Of a DNA stretch of 44,649 bases, positions 8,064 to 15,192 are shown piece after piece. How positions within the stretch are numbered: the stretch's first letter is position 1; the number at the start of each line of letters is the position of its first letter. Source of the DNA: Pilibacter termitis (GTDB taxonomy: Bacteria > Bacillota > Bacilli > Lactobacillales > Streptococcaceae); NCBI RefSeq assembly GCF_900167335.1, contig NZ_FUXI01000008.1, forward strand, positions 1-44,649, written 5' to 3'. The translations under genes and the position numbers were made by a program. The notes beneath the pieces were generated by a model. It saw nothing but the letters and a program-made list of their open reading frames with translations, searched no databases and was not told the DNA's origin.

Positions 8064-8852
8064 CTAAAAAAGTAGAGCCCCGTTTTGAACATTCTGATAT
8101 TTCAACGGCAATGCAATCAAATTCCCAAAACCTTTTTTCAAATGTCTATCTTGTGCTGGAATCATACGGTCATAAGCTGTAAAATTCATTTTCTCGCTCA
8201 ACGTCATAGCAAACGTCAACAAATAAAAACCTAATTTTCTTGCTAAATGTGCAGGAATTGCTTGAGAAAAGAATAACCAAACATGAATCCCTTTCCCCGA
8301 TTGCGAACATTCAATCAACGGCTGAACTCCAAAGTTTTTACAAGAAGCAATCACCGATTGAGCCTCTTCCCTGGCAAACTCCTTATCAAAATCAAGCACG
8401 AGCAAATGCGTCGTATCATCTGCCAAAAGTGGATAAATACCATAAAAATACTTTTCATCTTTTGTGATGTGTTCACGCACATTCTCTGACGTAAAAGGAA
8501 CAAACTGCCGAACGCTACAATCCTCACACTTAAACTTACTATTCACCGTTTTCGGACAATGAGCTGCCATATTCCATTCAATCGCACAATACGGACTATA
8601 TCCTTTTCCATTATTCCAACGTTTTGCAAAAACATCCTTTCGCCCTTGAAAATAACGCATAAAAAGTGCCAATTTCTCATTTTTTGTAAATTTTTCTTTC
8701 ACACGCAATTCATCAAGCTGAACTTTACTCACCACATACTTCTCTCCTGAACTTTCTTGCACGATAAGATCTTGATGATTCGTCGCTAAATTTCGTATAT
8801 ACTCTACAATTTTTACTTTTCGGTTATTTTTTAACAAAATATATTCACTCAT
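8064..8852 (-). CDS. AEP primase-polymerase domain, TOTE type (5' half of split gene)
   Basis: The start at 8852 follows AAGGAG with 6-base spacing. Of 262 residues, about 68-115 form a zinc-binding region (RKDVFAKRWNNGKGYSP; cysteines 89, 99, 109, 112). The archaeo-eukaryotic primase core follows: LLVLDFDKE (150-158, metal-binding Asp154/Asp156), SQSGKGIHVW (183-192, His190) and FGNLIALPL (242-250). This arrangement is that of the AEP domain named after TOTE conflict systems, where it is fused to a helicase. The frame stops at 8064; adding one base to the C4 run at 8078-8081 (G4 on the coding strand) would read on as NGGSTFLDEQLNEVSPSLLW into the helicase frame, giving one protein of about 927 residues. 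So this is either a recent mutation or a sequencing error. Sequence identity of the fold is firm; biological role is inferred. Confidence 0.82.
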   Translation of the reverse strand: MSEYILLKNNRKVKIVEYIRNLATNHQDLIVQESSGEKYVVSKVQLDELRVKEKFTKNEKLALFMRYFQGRKDVFAKRWNNGKGYSPYCAIEWNMAAHCPKTVNSKFKCEDCSVRQFVPFTSENVREHITKDEKYFYGIYPLLADDTTHLLVLDFDKEFAREEAQSVIASCKNFGVQPLIECSQSGKGIHVWLFFSQAIPAHLARKLGFYLLTFAMTLSEKMNFTAYDRMIPAQDRHLKKGFGNLIALPLKYQNVQNGALLF

Positions 8853-9010
8853 ATCTCTCTCCTTTTCATTATTTTTCACAATTTCCGTTCTTAATTAAAA
8901 ATATAACGTTTTTTAAAAGAATTGTCTATGAAAAAGCGAAGAAAACATAATATATTTTTATAGATGTTTGGGAAATAGAAAGTTTTATAAGTTTGCAGAT
9001 TTAACCTTGA

Positions 9011-9050
9011 GAAAAAAAAGCACCTCTCGAACAATCTCGAAAAGTGCTTG
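9011..9050 (-). terminator. Intrinsic terminator after rpsI
   Basis: On the minus strand AAGCACTTTTCGAG pairs with CTCGAGAGGTGCTT-type bases across a short loop and runs into eight T residues. It lies about 20 bases beyond the rpsI stop codon and ends the rplM-rpsI transcript. Confidence 0.8.
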
Positions 9051-9071
9051 AAACGTTGATAAACAATAATA

Positions 9072-9464
9072 TTAACGTTTTGAAAACTGACTAGCTTTAC
9101 GGGCTTTTTTAAGACCTGGTTTTTTACGTTCAACCATACGTGCATCACGTGTAAGAAGTCCTGCACGTTTAAGTGAAAGACGGAAGTCTGGATCTACTTG
9201 AAGTAGGGCACGTGCGATACCATGACGGATAGCACCTGCTTGACCAGCATATCCTCCACCGTTTACGTTGACCATTACATCGTAGCTACCAGCTGTTTCT
9301 GTTACAGCGAAAGGTTGGTTGATAACTAAACGCAAATCAGCGTGTGGAATGTATTCTTCCACTGGTTTTGTATTTACAGTAATTTTTCCTGTTCCCGGTG
9401 TTAAAAATACGCGTGCTACGGCATTTTTACGACGACCAGTTCCAAGGTATTGTACTTTAGCCAT
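9072..9464 (-). CDS. rpsI: 30S ribosomal protein S9
   Basis: The 130-residue protein shows the S9 landmarks: [16 protein letters not shown] at the N-terminus, [19 protein letters not shown] in the middle and the basic tail [18 protein letters not shown] that reaches the ribosomal P site tRNA. Length is standard. It starts 16 bases after the rplM stop with GGAGGAGATTTCACAC before the ATG, so the two genes are co-transcribed in the order usual for Firmicutes and share the L13 leader upstream. Confidence 0.98.
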   Translation of the reverse strand: MAKVQYLGTGRRKNAVARVFLTPGTGKITVNTKPVEEYIPHADLRLVINQPFAVTETAGSYDVMVNVNGGGYAGQAGAIRHGIARALLQVDPDFRLSLKRAGLLTRDARMVERKKPGLKKARKASQFSKR

Positions 9465-9480
9465 GTGTGAAATCTCCTCC

Positions 9481-9927
9481 TTAAATTAATCCTGTAATAT
9501 CTAATACTTCTGGTTGTTGAGCTTCATGTTTATGCTCGCTACCTGAGTAAACATGCAACTTCATTCCTTGTTTGCGACCCAAAGTGTTTTTAGGAAGCAT
9601 ACCTTTTACAGAAGTTTCGATTAAGCGAACTGCATTTTTCTCACGCAATTCACCAGCAGAGATAGATTTCAAACCACCTGGATACATTGAATGACGGTAG
9701 TAAATTTTATCACTTGCTTTTTTACCAGTAAGCTTGATTTTACCTGCATTGATCACAACTACAAAATCACCTGTATCTACGTGCGGTGTGAAAGTTGGTT
9801 TGTTTTTTCCACGTAAAATTGACGCTACTACCGCTGACAAACGTCCAAGCGGAATATCTGTTGCATCAATTACATACCATTTACGTTCTACTTCATTTGG
9901 CTTAGCCATATACGTTGTACGCATCAT
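9481..9927 (-). CDS. rplM: 50S ribosomal protein L13
   Basis: L13 is an early-assembly protein of the large subunit. The sequence has [36 protein letters not shown], the [12 protein letters not shown] motif and [12 protein letters not shown], all typical, and the C-terminus [12 protein letters not shown]. Two adjacent ATG codons are possible (9927 and 9924); AAGGAG lies 11 or 14 bases upstream, favouring the first, while relatives usually begin MRTTYMAK, i.e. the second. A vegetative promoter and an L13-leader-like RNA precede it. Confidence 0.97.
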   Translation of the reverse strand: MMRTTYMAKPNEVERKWYVIDATDIPLGRLSAVVASILRGKNKPTFTPHVDTGDFVVVINAGKIKLTGKKASDKIYYRHSMYPGGLKSISAGELREKNAVRLIETSVKGMLPKNTLGRKQGMKLHVYSGSEHKHEAQQPEVLDITGLI

Positions 9928-9934
9928 GAGTCTT

Positions 9935-10012
9935 TAATCTCCTTTAGTTTTCCTGTTTACATTTCATTTTTCGGTTTCCGGGGCCTTAAAATGGGGTAAA
10001 CAATACCGACTA
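9935..10012 (-). ncRNA. L13 leader (ribosomal protein autoregulatory RNA)
   Basis: The untranslated leader between the promoter and rplM can fold with GTTTAC pairing to GTAAAC at the base, CATTT with AAATG next, and a GC-rich GGCCCCGG apical part. Position, size and this outline fit the L13 leader motif known in Firmicutes, which is thought to bind L13 and repress its own operon. I matched it by eye, not with a covariance model. Confidence 0.65.
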
Positions 10013-10014
10013 CT

Positions 10015-10043
10015 ATATTACTTGTTTTTTACACGGTTGTCAA
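10015..10043 (-). promoter_or_regulatory. Sigma-A promoter of rplM-rpsI
   Basis: On the minus strand TTGACA (10038-10043) and TAATAT (10015-10020) are separated by exactly 17 bases. This is a near-consensus vegetative promoter, as expected for a ribosomal protein operon. Confidence 0.85.
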
Positions 10044-10110
10044 TGAAAACTTATTTCTTTTTTATATCATTTAACTCCCCCTATCCTCCAACAAAACAAA
10101 AAAACACCCC

Positions 10111-10758
10111 TTAAATAACAAAACCTAAAAAAATTAACAAGTAAGAAACATAAGTATTTTTCCGTGTAAAGAGATAAATAACACCAAAGAGAAGTGCATC
10201 GACGGCTACAATTCCAGCAGAAATACTGCCTTTTGTCAAAATGTGAGGTAAACCCCAAAGAATTGCAGTGACAATTCCGCCCCATGGAATTTTTCCTGTT
10301 TTTGAAAAAATACTTTCGCCTGCCTCTTGTCCGAACGCTACCATTAGCAATACAAGAACTGTTTCAAAGACATAATAAACATATTGAAAAATAAATTTTA
10401 CTCCTCCATTATGTGCTAATTCAATTGCGGGTTTAAATCCTTGCCAATCCCAAAATCCCACAACTATGCAAATCGCAAGAGCGACCAACGCAAAAATCCA
10501 TTGTGATTTTGATAACCTCTCTCTTTGGTTCAATAAATCTAACCCCCATTTTTTGAGGGAATAGCGTAACAGTAAGAAACTTACCATTCCCCAAAGGAAA
10601 GATGTTATCAGCCAGTGCAAAATCATCTGAACAATACTCCACTCGTCCATTGCTCTACCATACAGAGGTGGTTCTACTCCAAAACCAACTACTGCCTCTA
10701 ATGCTAGTCCGAAAAAAACTAATACTGATAATAATAAAAATGATACTCCTCTTTTCAT
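10111..10758 (-). CDS. Polytopic membrane protein, possibly CPBP-like
   Basis: The start at 10758 follows GGAGGG with 7-base spacing. The 215-residue protein has about six or seven hydrophobic helices. The stretch FGQEAGE followed by WGLPHILTKGS recalls the Glu-rich and His motifs of CPBP (CAAX-type) intramembrane proteases, but the canonical EExxxR is not present, so protease activity is doubtful. It is the last gene of the TetR-controlled operon, 40 bases after the dehydrogenase. Such proteins are often linked to bacteriocin immunity or membrane maintenance; no specific role can be assigned. Confidence 0.6.
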   Translation of the reverse strand: MKRGVSFLLLSVLVFFGLALEAVVGFGVEPPLYGRAMDEWSIVQMILHWLITSFLWGMVSFLLLRYSLKKWGLDLLNQRERLSKSQWIFALVALAICIVVGFWDWQGFKPAIELAHNGGVKFIFQYVYYVFETVLVLLMVAFGQEAGESIFSKTGKIPWGGIVTAILWGLPHILTKGSISAGIVAVDALLFGVIYLFTRKNTYVSYLLIFLGFVI

Positions 10759-10799
10759 ATAAAATCCCTCCATAATTTGTAATTTTTAATAAAATCCTT

Positions 10800-11576
10800 T
10801 TACTCTACATTCATCATTTTCTTGCTCGCCATTTGAACAACTTTTTTTGGCAATATTTTTGTAAATATGACTAATAGTTTGTTATACAAACCGATAATAT
10901 GAGTAGACTTACCTTTCATCAAATCACGATAGGCAACTTGTGCGACTTTCTTTGCTTCCATTACACCAATTTTAAATAATAACGCCTCTTCAAGATTTGC
11001 TTTTTCTGCAAAAGACGTTTTCACTGCTCCCGGAGAAATTGCTGTAACAGTAATTCCACTCCCTTTTAATTCAATGTCAAGAGCCTTTGAAAACGACAAA
11101 AGATAACTTTTCGTTGCCGCATAGACCACATTATACGGACAAGGAATGTAAGAGCCTGTTGAACAAATGTTCAAGATTTTCCCGTATTTTCTCTCTTGCA
11201 TTTCTATTAAAAGTAACTTGGTCAATTCTGTTGTGAATACAATATGTAGTTGTATCATATCCAACTCCTTTGCAATATCCGTCTTTGCAAACTCTCCAAC
11301 TTCATTAAACCCAGCATTATTGACGAGAAAGGAAATCACAATTTTCCACTTTCTCAGCTGTTCTTTTATTTGCTCAACAGCATTTTTTTCAAGCAAATCC
11401 ACCCGAATACTTTTCACATCAACGTTGTATTTCGACAATAATTCATGCTCTAACGCTTGTAATTTGTCTTCATTTCGACCAACAATGACTATATCATGCT
11501 GATTTTTAGCAAATTCATAAGTTAACTCACGCCCTATCCCGCTTGTTGCTCCTGTAATCAATGCGTACTGTCTCAT
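10800..11576 (-). CDS. Short-chain dehydrogenase/reductase
   Basis: Starting at 11576 (AGGAGG at 8-base spacing; an upstream ATG at 11582 is only 2 bases from it), the protein has 258 residues. It shows the NAD(P)-binding TGATSGIG at the N-terminus, NNAG, a catalytic Ser in ICSTGSY and YAATKS with the Tyr/Lys pair, and the C-terminal ISPGAVKTSF. The Arg in VGRNEDK suggests NADP preference. The longer C-terminal tail with a hydrophobic segment fits the classical DltE/YqjQ-like group rather than FabG. Its 5' end overlaps the TetR gene by 50 bases, so both are translated from one message. Substrate unknown. Confidence 0.85.
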   Translation of the reverse strand: MRQYALITGATSGIGRELTYEFAKNQHDIVIVGRNEDKLQALEHELLSKYNVDVKSIRVDLLEKNAVEQIKEQLRKWKIVISFLVNNAGFNEVGEFAKTDIAKELDMIQLHIVFTTELTKLLLIEMQERKYGKILNICSTGSYIPCPYNVVYAATKSYLLSFSKALDIELKGSGITVTAISPGAVKTSFAEKANLEEALLFKIGVMEAKKVAQVAYRDLMKGKSTHIIGLYNKLLVIFTKILPKKVVQMASKKMMNVE

Positions 11577-12192
11577 TTTCATCTCCTCCTGTTTCTTCTT
11601 CCCAAGACAAATACACCGACAAAAATGAATGGATATGCTTTTCCAATAGATTCACCGCACGTTGTTTGTCTTGTTTGTTTGTGTATAAATTCATTATCAA
11701 ATGCAATGGAGCAATATATTCTAAAGCTAATACTTCTACATCTACTTCTTGATGATTGCTCATGCGTGCAAGTTCTTGAATGAACATTTGCGTATAATCG
11801 ACAACTCCACCTGTCAAATATTGCCAAAGTAAATCTGCCATTTTTGTGTTTCTAAATTGCTCAATGATAAGCATTTTCTTAAAATTCGAGGCAAATTCAT
11901 TTTCCGTCCAAAAAACAAATTGAGAAATCGTGAAATCTTTGATTGTCTTTATCATTTCATTTCTATTTAAATCTTCAATTGAAACCTCAAATTTTTCCGC
12001 CTCTTCATTTGCTACTTCCTCCATTCTACTGACAATACTATCGAATATCGCCTGTTTGTTTGGATAATGCCTGTAAATCGCTCCTTTCGTTACACCAACA
12101 GAAGAGGCAATTTCCCTAATTGACACCCCTTCATAGCCGTCATGAGCAAACAGCAGTAACGCCTCTTGTAATATTCTCTCTTTCGTTCCCAT
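11527..12192 (-). CDS. TetR/AcrR-family transcriptional repressor
   Basis: The start at 12192 follows GGAGG with 5-base spacing and gives 221 residues. The N-terminal HTH is typical: ILQEALLLFAHDGYEGVSIREIASSVGVTKGAIYRHYPNKQAIF, with the recognition helix around VTKGAIYRHY. The C-terminal ligand-binding and dimerisation part is diverged, as usual. Two palindromic operators lie in the operon promoter at 12391-12441, so it very likely represses itself and the two downstream genes until an effector binds. The effector is unknown. Confidence 0.9.
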   Translation of the reverse strand: MGTKERILQEALLLFAHDGYEGVSIREIASSVGVTKGAIYRHYPNKQAIFDSIVSRMEEVANEEAEKFEVSIEDLNRNEMIKTIKDFTISQFVFWTENEFASNFKKMLIIEQFRNTKMADLLWQYLTGGVVDYTQMFIQELARMSNHQEVDVEVLALEYIAPLHLIMNLYTNKQDKQRAVNLLEKHIHSFLSVYLSWEEETGGDENETVRIDYRSNKRDRA

Positions 12193-12204
12193 GGTAGCCT
12201 CCAA

Positions 12205-12354
12205 TTATTCAAATATCGCTTGTTTATTAGGAAAATGCCGATAAACTGTTCCTTTCATTAAACCTGCAAAAATTGCAAACTCTCCAACTGCAACCTGCTC
12301 TTCATGTGCAAAAAGTATCATGTTTTCATGAAATAATCGCTTTTTTATCCTCAT
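12205..12354 (-). pseudogene. Truncated TetR-type HTH fragment
   Basis: A 49-residue frame starts at 12354 after AGAGGGAATGTT and ends directly before the intact TetR gene. It aligns with that protein's N-terminus: IKKRLFHENMILFAHEEQ..VGEFAIFAGLMKGTVYRHFPNKQAIFE against the same HTH and the same PNKQAIF ending. It has no ligand-binding domain. The simplest reading is a tandem duplication whose first copy has been cut after the HTH and has diverged. It keeps a good start signal, so a DNA-binding mini-protein might still be made. Confidence 0.75.
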
Positions 12355-12390
12355 AACATTCCCTCTTTCTTTGTATTTATTGATAAACAA

Positions 12391-12446
12391 AGTAAACGAA
12401 CGTTCACTTTTAATTTTATTTTAGTAAACGAACGTTTACTTGTCAA
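12391..12446 (-). promoter_or_regulatory. TetR operon promoter with two operators
   Basis: The minus-strand promoter has TTGACA (12441-12446) and TAAAAT (12418-12423) with a 17-base spacer. That spacer is itself the palindrome GTAAACGAACGTTTAC (12424-12440). A second copy, GTAAACGAACGTTCAC, lies at 12392-12407 downstream of the -10. Repressor bound to the first would cover the polymerase site; the second may act as a roadblock or stabilise binding. Confidence 0.88.
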
Positions 12447-12515
12447 GTGTTATCATACGAAAGAATTTTCATGAAAAAAGTTTGCACCCCTCCACAAAAA
12501 CTGTTACACTTCCTT

Positions 12516-12543
12516 TTGGATAGTTTGAGAATCAAAATATTAT
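12516..12543 (+). promoter_or_regulatory. Possible promoter of the alpha/beta hydrolase gene
   Basis: TTGGAT (12516-12521) and TATTAT (12538-12543) are 16 bases apart, about 20 bases before the start codon of the hydrolase. The short leader and the -35 mismatches make this a moderate call. Confidence 0.4.
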
Positions 12544-12563
12544 GTAAACGAGGACAACCATAT

Positions 12564-13493
12564 ATGAAGAAAAAAATATTAATTGCGTTAACCGCAATTC
12601 TCTCTGTTATCATTATCACACTCATTGCAGCGGGCTGTTATTTTTTCCATGTTGCACAAGTGCGGAGCAAAAAAGACTTTGTCAATAGCGAACCGATTGC
12701 CAAAACGAATCCGATTTATCCAGAAAGAGAATCATTTTTAAAAGCTAAAAAAGAAAAATGGTATTTGACAAGCAATGACGGGTTAAAACTTGATGCTTAC
12801 TATTTATCTGCAGAGAAAAAGACGGATAAAACTGTTATTGTGGCACATGGTTTTGCCAATAGTAAGGAGGGCATGGCACAATATGCTTGGCTGTTCCACG
12901 AATTGGGCTACAATGTGCTAGTCCCAGATGACAGGGCTCATGGTGAAAGCGAGGGGGATTTGATTGGCTTTGGCTGGAAAGATAAAGACGATTATGTCAA
13001 ATGGATTCAGCAAGTCATCGAAAAAAACGGGAAAAATGAAAAAATCGCTCTCTTTGGGCTTTCCATGGGAGCTGCGACGGTTATGATGACAAGTGGTGAA
13101 AATTTACCTGAAAATGTAAAAGCAATCATTGAAGATTGCGGATATGACACTGTTTGGAACGAGCTAGTCTACCAAGCAAAAGATATGTATAATCTGCCCG
13201 CTTTTCCAATTCTTTACGAAGTCAGTTTCATTAGCCAACTTCGTGCAGGGTGGAATTACAAAGAGGCATCAAGCATCACCCAACTTGCAAAAAATAAACG
13301 TCCAATGCTCTTCATTCACGGAGATAAAGACGACTTCGTCCCAACGAGCATGGTCTATAAAAACTACGAGGCTACAAAAGGCGAGAAAGAACTTTTAATC
13401 GTCAAAGGAGCCAAGCACGCTGAAAGTTTTCAAACGGATAAAAAATTATATAAAGAAAGTATTGAGAAGTTTTTAAGTAAGTATTTTGATTAA
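12564..13493 (+). CDS. Membrane-anchored alpha/beta hydrolase
   Basis: I chose the ATG at 12564 (GAGGA at 9-base spacing; KKKILIALTAIL signal/anchor follows), not the longer upstream frame. The 309-residue protein has an N-terminal hydrophobic segment (5-28) and an alpha/beta hydrolase domain. The oxyanion region is HGFANSKEG (95-103), the nucleophile Ser167 lies in GLSMGA, the acid is Asp256 in HGDKDDFVP, and the histidine is His285 in GAKHAES. PDDRAHGESEG (121-131) is typical of the YqkD/YfhR group of extracellular-side hydrolases. Substrate is unknown; esterase or peptidase activity is possible. It is transcribed away from the TetR operon. Confidence 0.85.
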   Translation: MKKKILIALTAILSVIIITLIAAGCYFFHVAQVRSKKDFVNSEPIAKTNPIYPERESFLKAKKEKWYLTSNDGLKLDAYYLSAEKKTDKTVIVAHGFANSKEGMAQYAWLFHELGYNVLVPDDRAHGESEGDLIGFGWKDKDDYVKWIQQVIEKNGKNEKIALFGLSMGAATVMMTSGENLPENVKAIIEDCGYDTVWNELVYQAKDMYNLPAFPILYEVSFISQLRAGWNYKEASSITQLAKNKRPMLFIHGDKDDFVPTSMVYKNYEATKGEKELLIVKGAKHAESFQTDKKLYKESIEKFLSKYFD

Positions 13494-13497
13494 ATAA

Positions 13498-13774
13498 GGG
13501 CACCTCTAAAAACTCCGGTTAAGCCAAAATTAGATAGTTTTTCGATTTTCGAGGAAATCGACGAAAGCTATGTGGTTCATAGAAAAGCTAAGAGGGGCGG
13601 TCAGGAGTTTGTCGTAGTGAGCCACAGCATTTATTTACTGGAAACGAAGTTTCAAGTAGCATTGCGAACTGCGACCCAACTCCTGCCCCTCGTAGCTAGA
13701 CAAGGTTGAGGAGACTGACGAAGAAAATCGGGAAACTAGCAATTTTGGATAAGCGTGAGTTTTTATAGGTGCCC
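13498..13774. mobile_element. MITE-like element, copy 2, interrupted by a hairpin unit
   Basis: The ends are GGGCACCTCTAAAAACTC and GAGTTTTTATAGGTGCCC, inverted copies with one mismatch. Outer parts match copy 1 at 2165-2287. At about 13567 the match breaks, a hairpin unit (13583-13705) follows, and the match resumes in GACGAAGAAAATCGGGAAACTAGCA. The short sequence GAGGAAATCGACGAA before the insertion recurs as GAGGAGACTGACGAA after it, resembling a target duplication. An inverted half-end (GGTACCTATA) follows at 13780. Confidence 0.78.
13583..13705 (+). repeat. Dispersed hairpin unit, copy B
   Basis: The unit starts AAAAGC and ends GTAGCTAGACAAG. The left arm AGAGGGGCGGTCAGGAGTT pairs with the right arm AACTCCTGCCCCTC, and a central GAAACGAAGTTTC stem forms the tip. 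It lies inside a MITE-like element, showing that this family moved after that element had settled. Confidence 0.8.
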
Positions 13775-13795
13775 ATAAAGGTACCTATAAGCAAA

Positions 13796-13830
13796 CAAGC
13801 ATGAGAGTCGTTTCCCATGCTTGTTTATTT
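13796..13830. terminator. Hairpin between hydrolase repeat region and pgsA
   Basis: AAACAAGCATG and CATGCTTGTTT form an 11-bp stem around a 13-base loop, followed on the plus strand by ATTTGC and on the minus strand by GCTTATAG. The tails are only partly T-rich, so efficiency is uncertain. It lies between convergent genes and probably ends pgsA transcription. Confidence 0.55.
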
Positions 13831-13851
13831 GCAAAAGAGTTGAGAATAAAA

Positions 13852-14403
13852 TCACATACTCCCTTTAAACACATCAGCATTTTTCGCAAAATAATCCACT
13901 CCCGAGTAAACTGTCGCAATCAAGCAAATGTAGAGCAAAATCGCACCAATTATCTCAAAATGTAAAAAGAGGAAAATAATCGCAAGCATTTGAGTAGCTG
14001 TTTTTATTTTGCCGGGCCAAGCGGCTGCTAAAACTTCACCGTTTTCTTCGACAAGCAGCAAGCGTAAACCTGTTACTGCAAGCTCACGACAAATGATAAT
14101 CGCCACCACCCAAGCAGGAGAAAAATCAAGTGCAACAAGCACCACAAAAGCTGCCATTACAAGCATTTTATCCGCAAGAGGATCGGCAAATTTGCCAAAA
14201 TTTGTGACCATTTTCCATTTTCTCGCAAGAAAACCGTCTAACCAATCTGTCACGCTTGCAAGTGCAAAAACAACTGCACCCACAAGATGAACGAGTGGAA
14301 TATCGCCCACATTCCCCCAACTATTCGTTGGAAGTGAAACAATGAGCAAGAAAAGTGGAATCATAAAGATTCTTAATACTGTTAGTTTGTTGGGTAAATT
14401 CAT
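13852..14403 (-). CDS. pgsA: CDP-diacylglycerol--glycerol-3-phosphate 3-phosphatidyltransferase
   Basis: PgsA makes phosphatidylglycerol phosphate, the committed step to phosphatidylglycerol. The start at 14403 (AAAGGA at 6-base spacing, protein MNLPNKLTVLRIF) is the family's usual beginning; the frame remains open upstream only because it runs into a repeat array. The 183-residue membrane protein carries the CDP-alcohol phosphotransferase motif D..DG..AR........G...D...D as DWLDGFLARKW...GKFADPLADK. Gene order rodZ-pgsA is standard in Firmicutes, but here a 95-bp tandem array of 740 bases separates the two, so read-through or a separate promoter is needed. Confidence 0.96.
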   Translation of the reverse strand: MNLPNKLTVLRIFMIPLFLLIVSLPTNSWGNVGDIPLVHLVGAVVFALASVTDWLDGFLARKWKMVTNFGKFADPLADKMLVMAAFVVLVALDFSPAWVVAIIICRELAVTGLRLLLVEENGEVLAAAWPGKIKTATQMLAIIFLFLHFEIIGAILLYICLIATVYSGVDYFAKNADVFKGSM

Positions 14404-14419
14404 TTTCTGTCCTTTCTTC

Positions 14420-15160
14420 GAAATCACTTTGTGATTTCTTGAAACTTGACTTACGCTTCGCTCCAGCCAAGCGGGGTCATTCGCGAACTTAAGTCCGCTC
14501 AAAGTCTTTTCTGCGAAATCTCTTCGGGATTTCTTGAAACTTGACTTACGCTTCGCTCCAGCCAAGCGGGGTCATTCGCGAACTTAAGTCCGCTCAAAGT
14601 CTTTTCTGCGAAATCTCTTCGGGATTTCTTGAAACTTGACTTACGCTTCGCTCCAGCCAAGCGGGGTCATTCGCGAACTTAAGTCCGCTCAAAGTCTTTT
14701 CTGCGAAATCTCTTCGGGATTTCTTGAAACTTGACTTACGCTATCGCTCCAGCCAAGCGAGGTCACTCGCGAACTTAAGTCCGCTCGAAGTCTTTTCTGC
14801 GAAATCACTTCGGGATTTCTTGAAACTTGACTTCCACTATCGCTCCAGCCAAGCGGGGTCATTCGCGAACTAAAGTCCGCTCAAAGTCTTTTCTGCGAAA
14901 TCTCTTCGGGATTTCTTGAAACTTGACTTACGCTTCGCTCCAGCCAAGCGGGGTCATTTGCGAACTAAAGTCCGCTCAAAGTCCTTTCTGCGAAATCACT
15001 TCGTGATTTCTTGAAACTTGACTTACGCTTCGCTCCAGCCAAGCGGGGTCACTCGCGAACTTAAGTCCGCTCGAAGTCTTTTCTGCGAAATCACTTCAGG
15101 ATTTCTTGAAACTTGACTTACGCTATCGATACAGACAAGCGGGAGCATTCGTGAGTTTCT
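14420..15160. repeat. 95-bp tandem repeat array (about 7.8 copies)
   Basis: Units begin at 14420, 14515, 14610, 14705, 14801, 14897, 14992 and 15087, a spacing of 95 or 96 bases. The last is partial and diverged. Each begins GAAATC..CTTCG..GATTTC, which in several copies is a perfect 7-bp hairpin (GAAATCA-CTTCG-TGATTTC), followed by TTGAAACTTGACTTACGCTTCG, CCAAGCGGGGTCA and GCGAACTTAAGTCCGC, the last a near-palindrome around ACTTAAGT. Since 95 is not a multiple of three, it is not a repeat-protein gene. Copies are 90% or more alike, so the array is young or kept uniform by recombination, and copy number probably varies between strains. Confidence 0.92.
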
Positions 15161-15192
15161 ACCTCACTTCGTCTCCATATCTCGCCACACGC

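Noticed and set aside
8891-9070. Possible IS end between the AEP gene and rpsI (CTATGAAAAAG... resembling 1918-1930)
   Set aside because: The shared stretch is too short and AT-rich to support an element call.
12447-12563. N-terminal extension of the alpha/beta hydrolase
   Set aside because: It overlaps the TetR promoter region and the signal anchor with ribosome binding site starts at 12564.
14404-14565. 54-residue N-terminal extension of PgsA
   Set aside because: It translates the tandem repeat, lacks a start signal, and the family begins at MNLPNKLT with a good ribosome binding site at 14403.
14420-15160. Tandem array as a CRISPR
   Set aside because: Units are contiguous and 95 bp long with no unique spacers, and there are no cas genes nearby.
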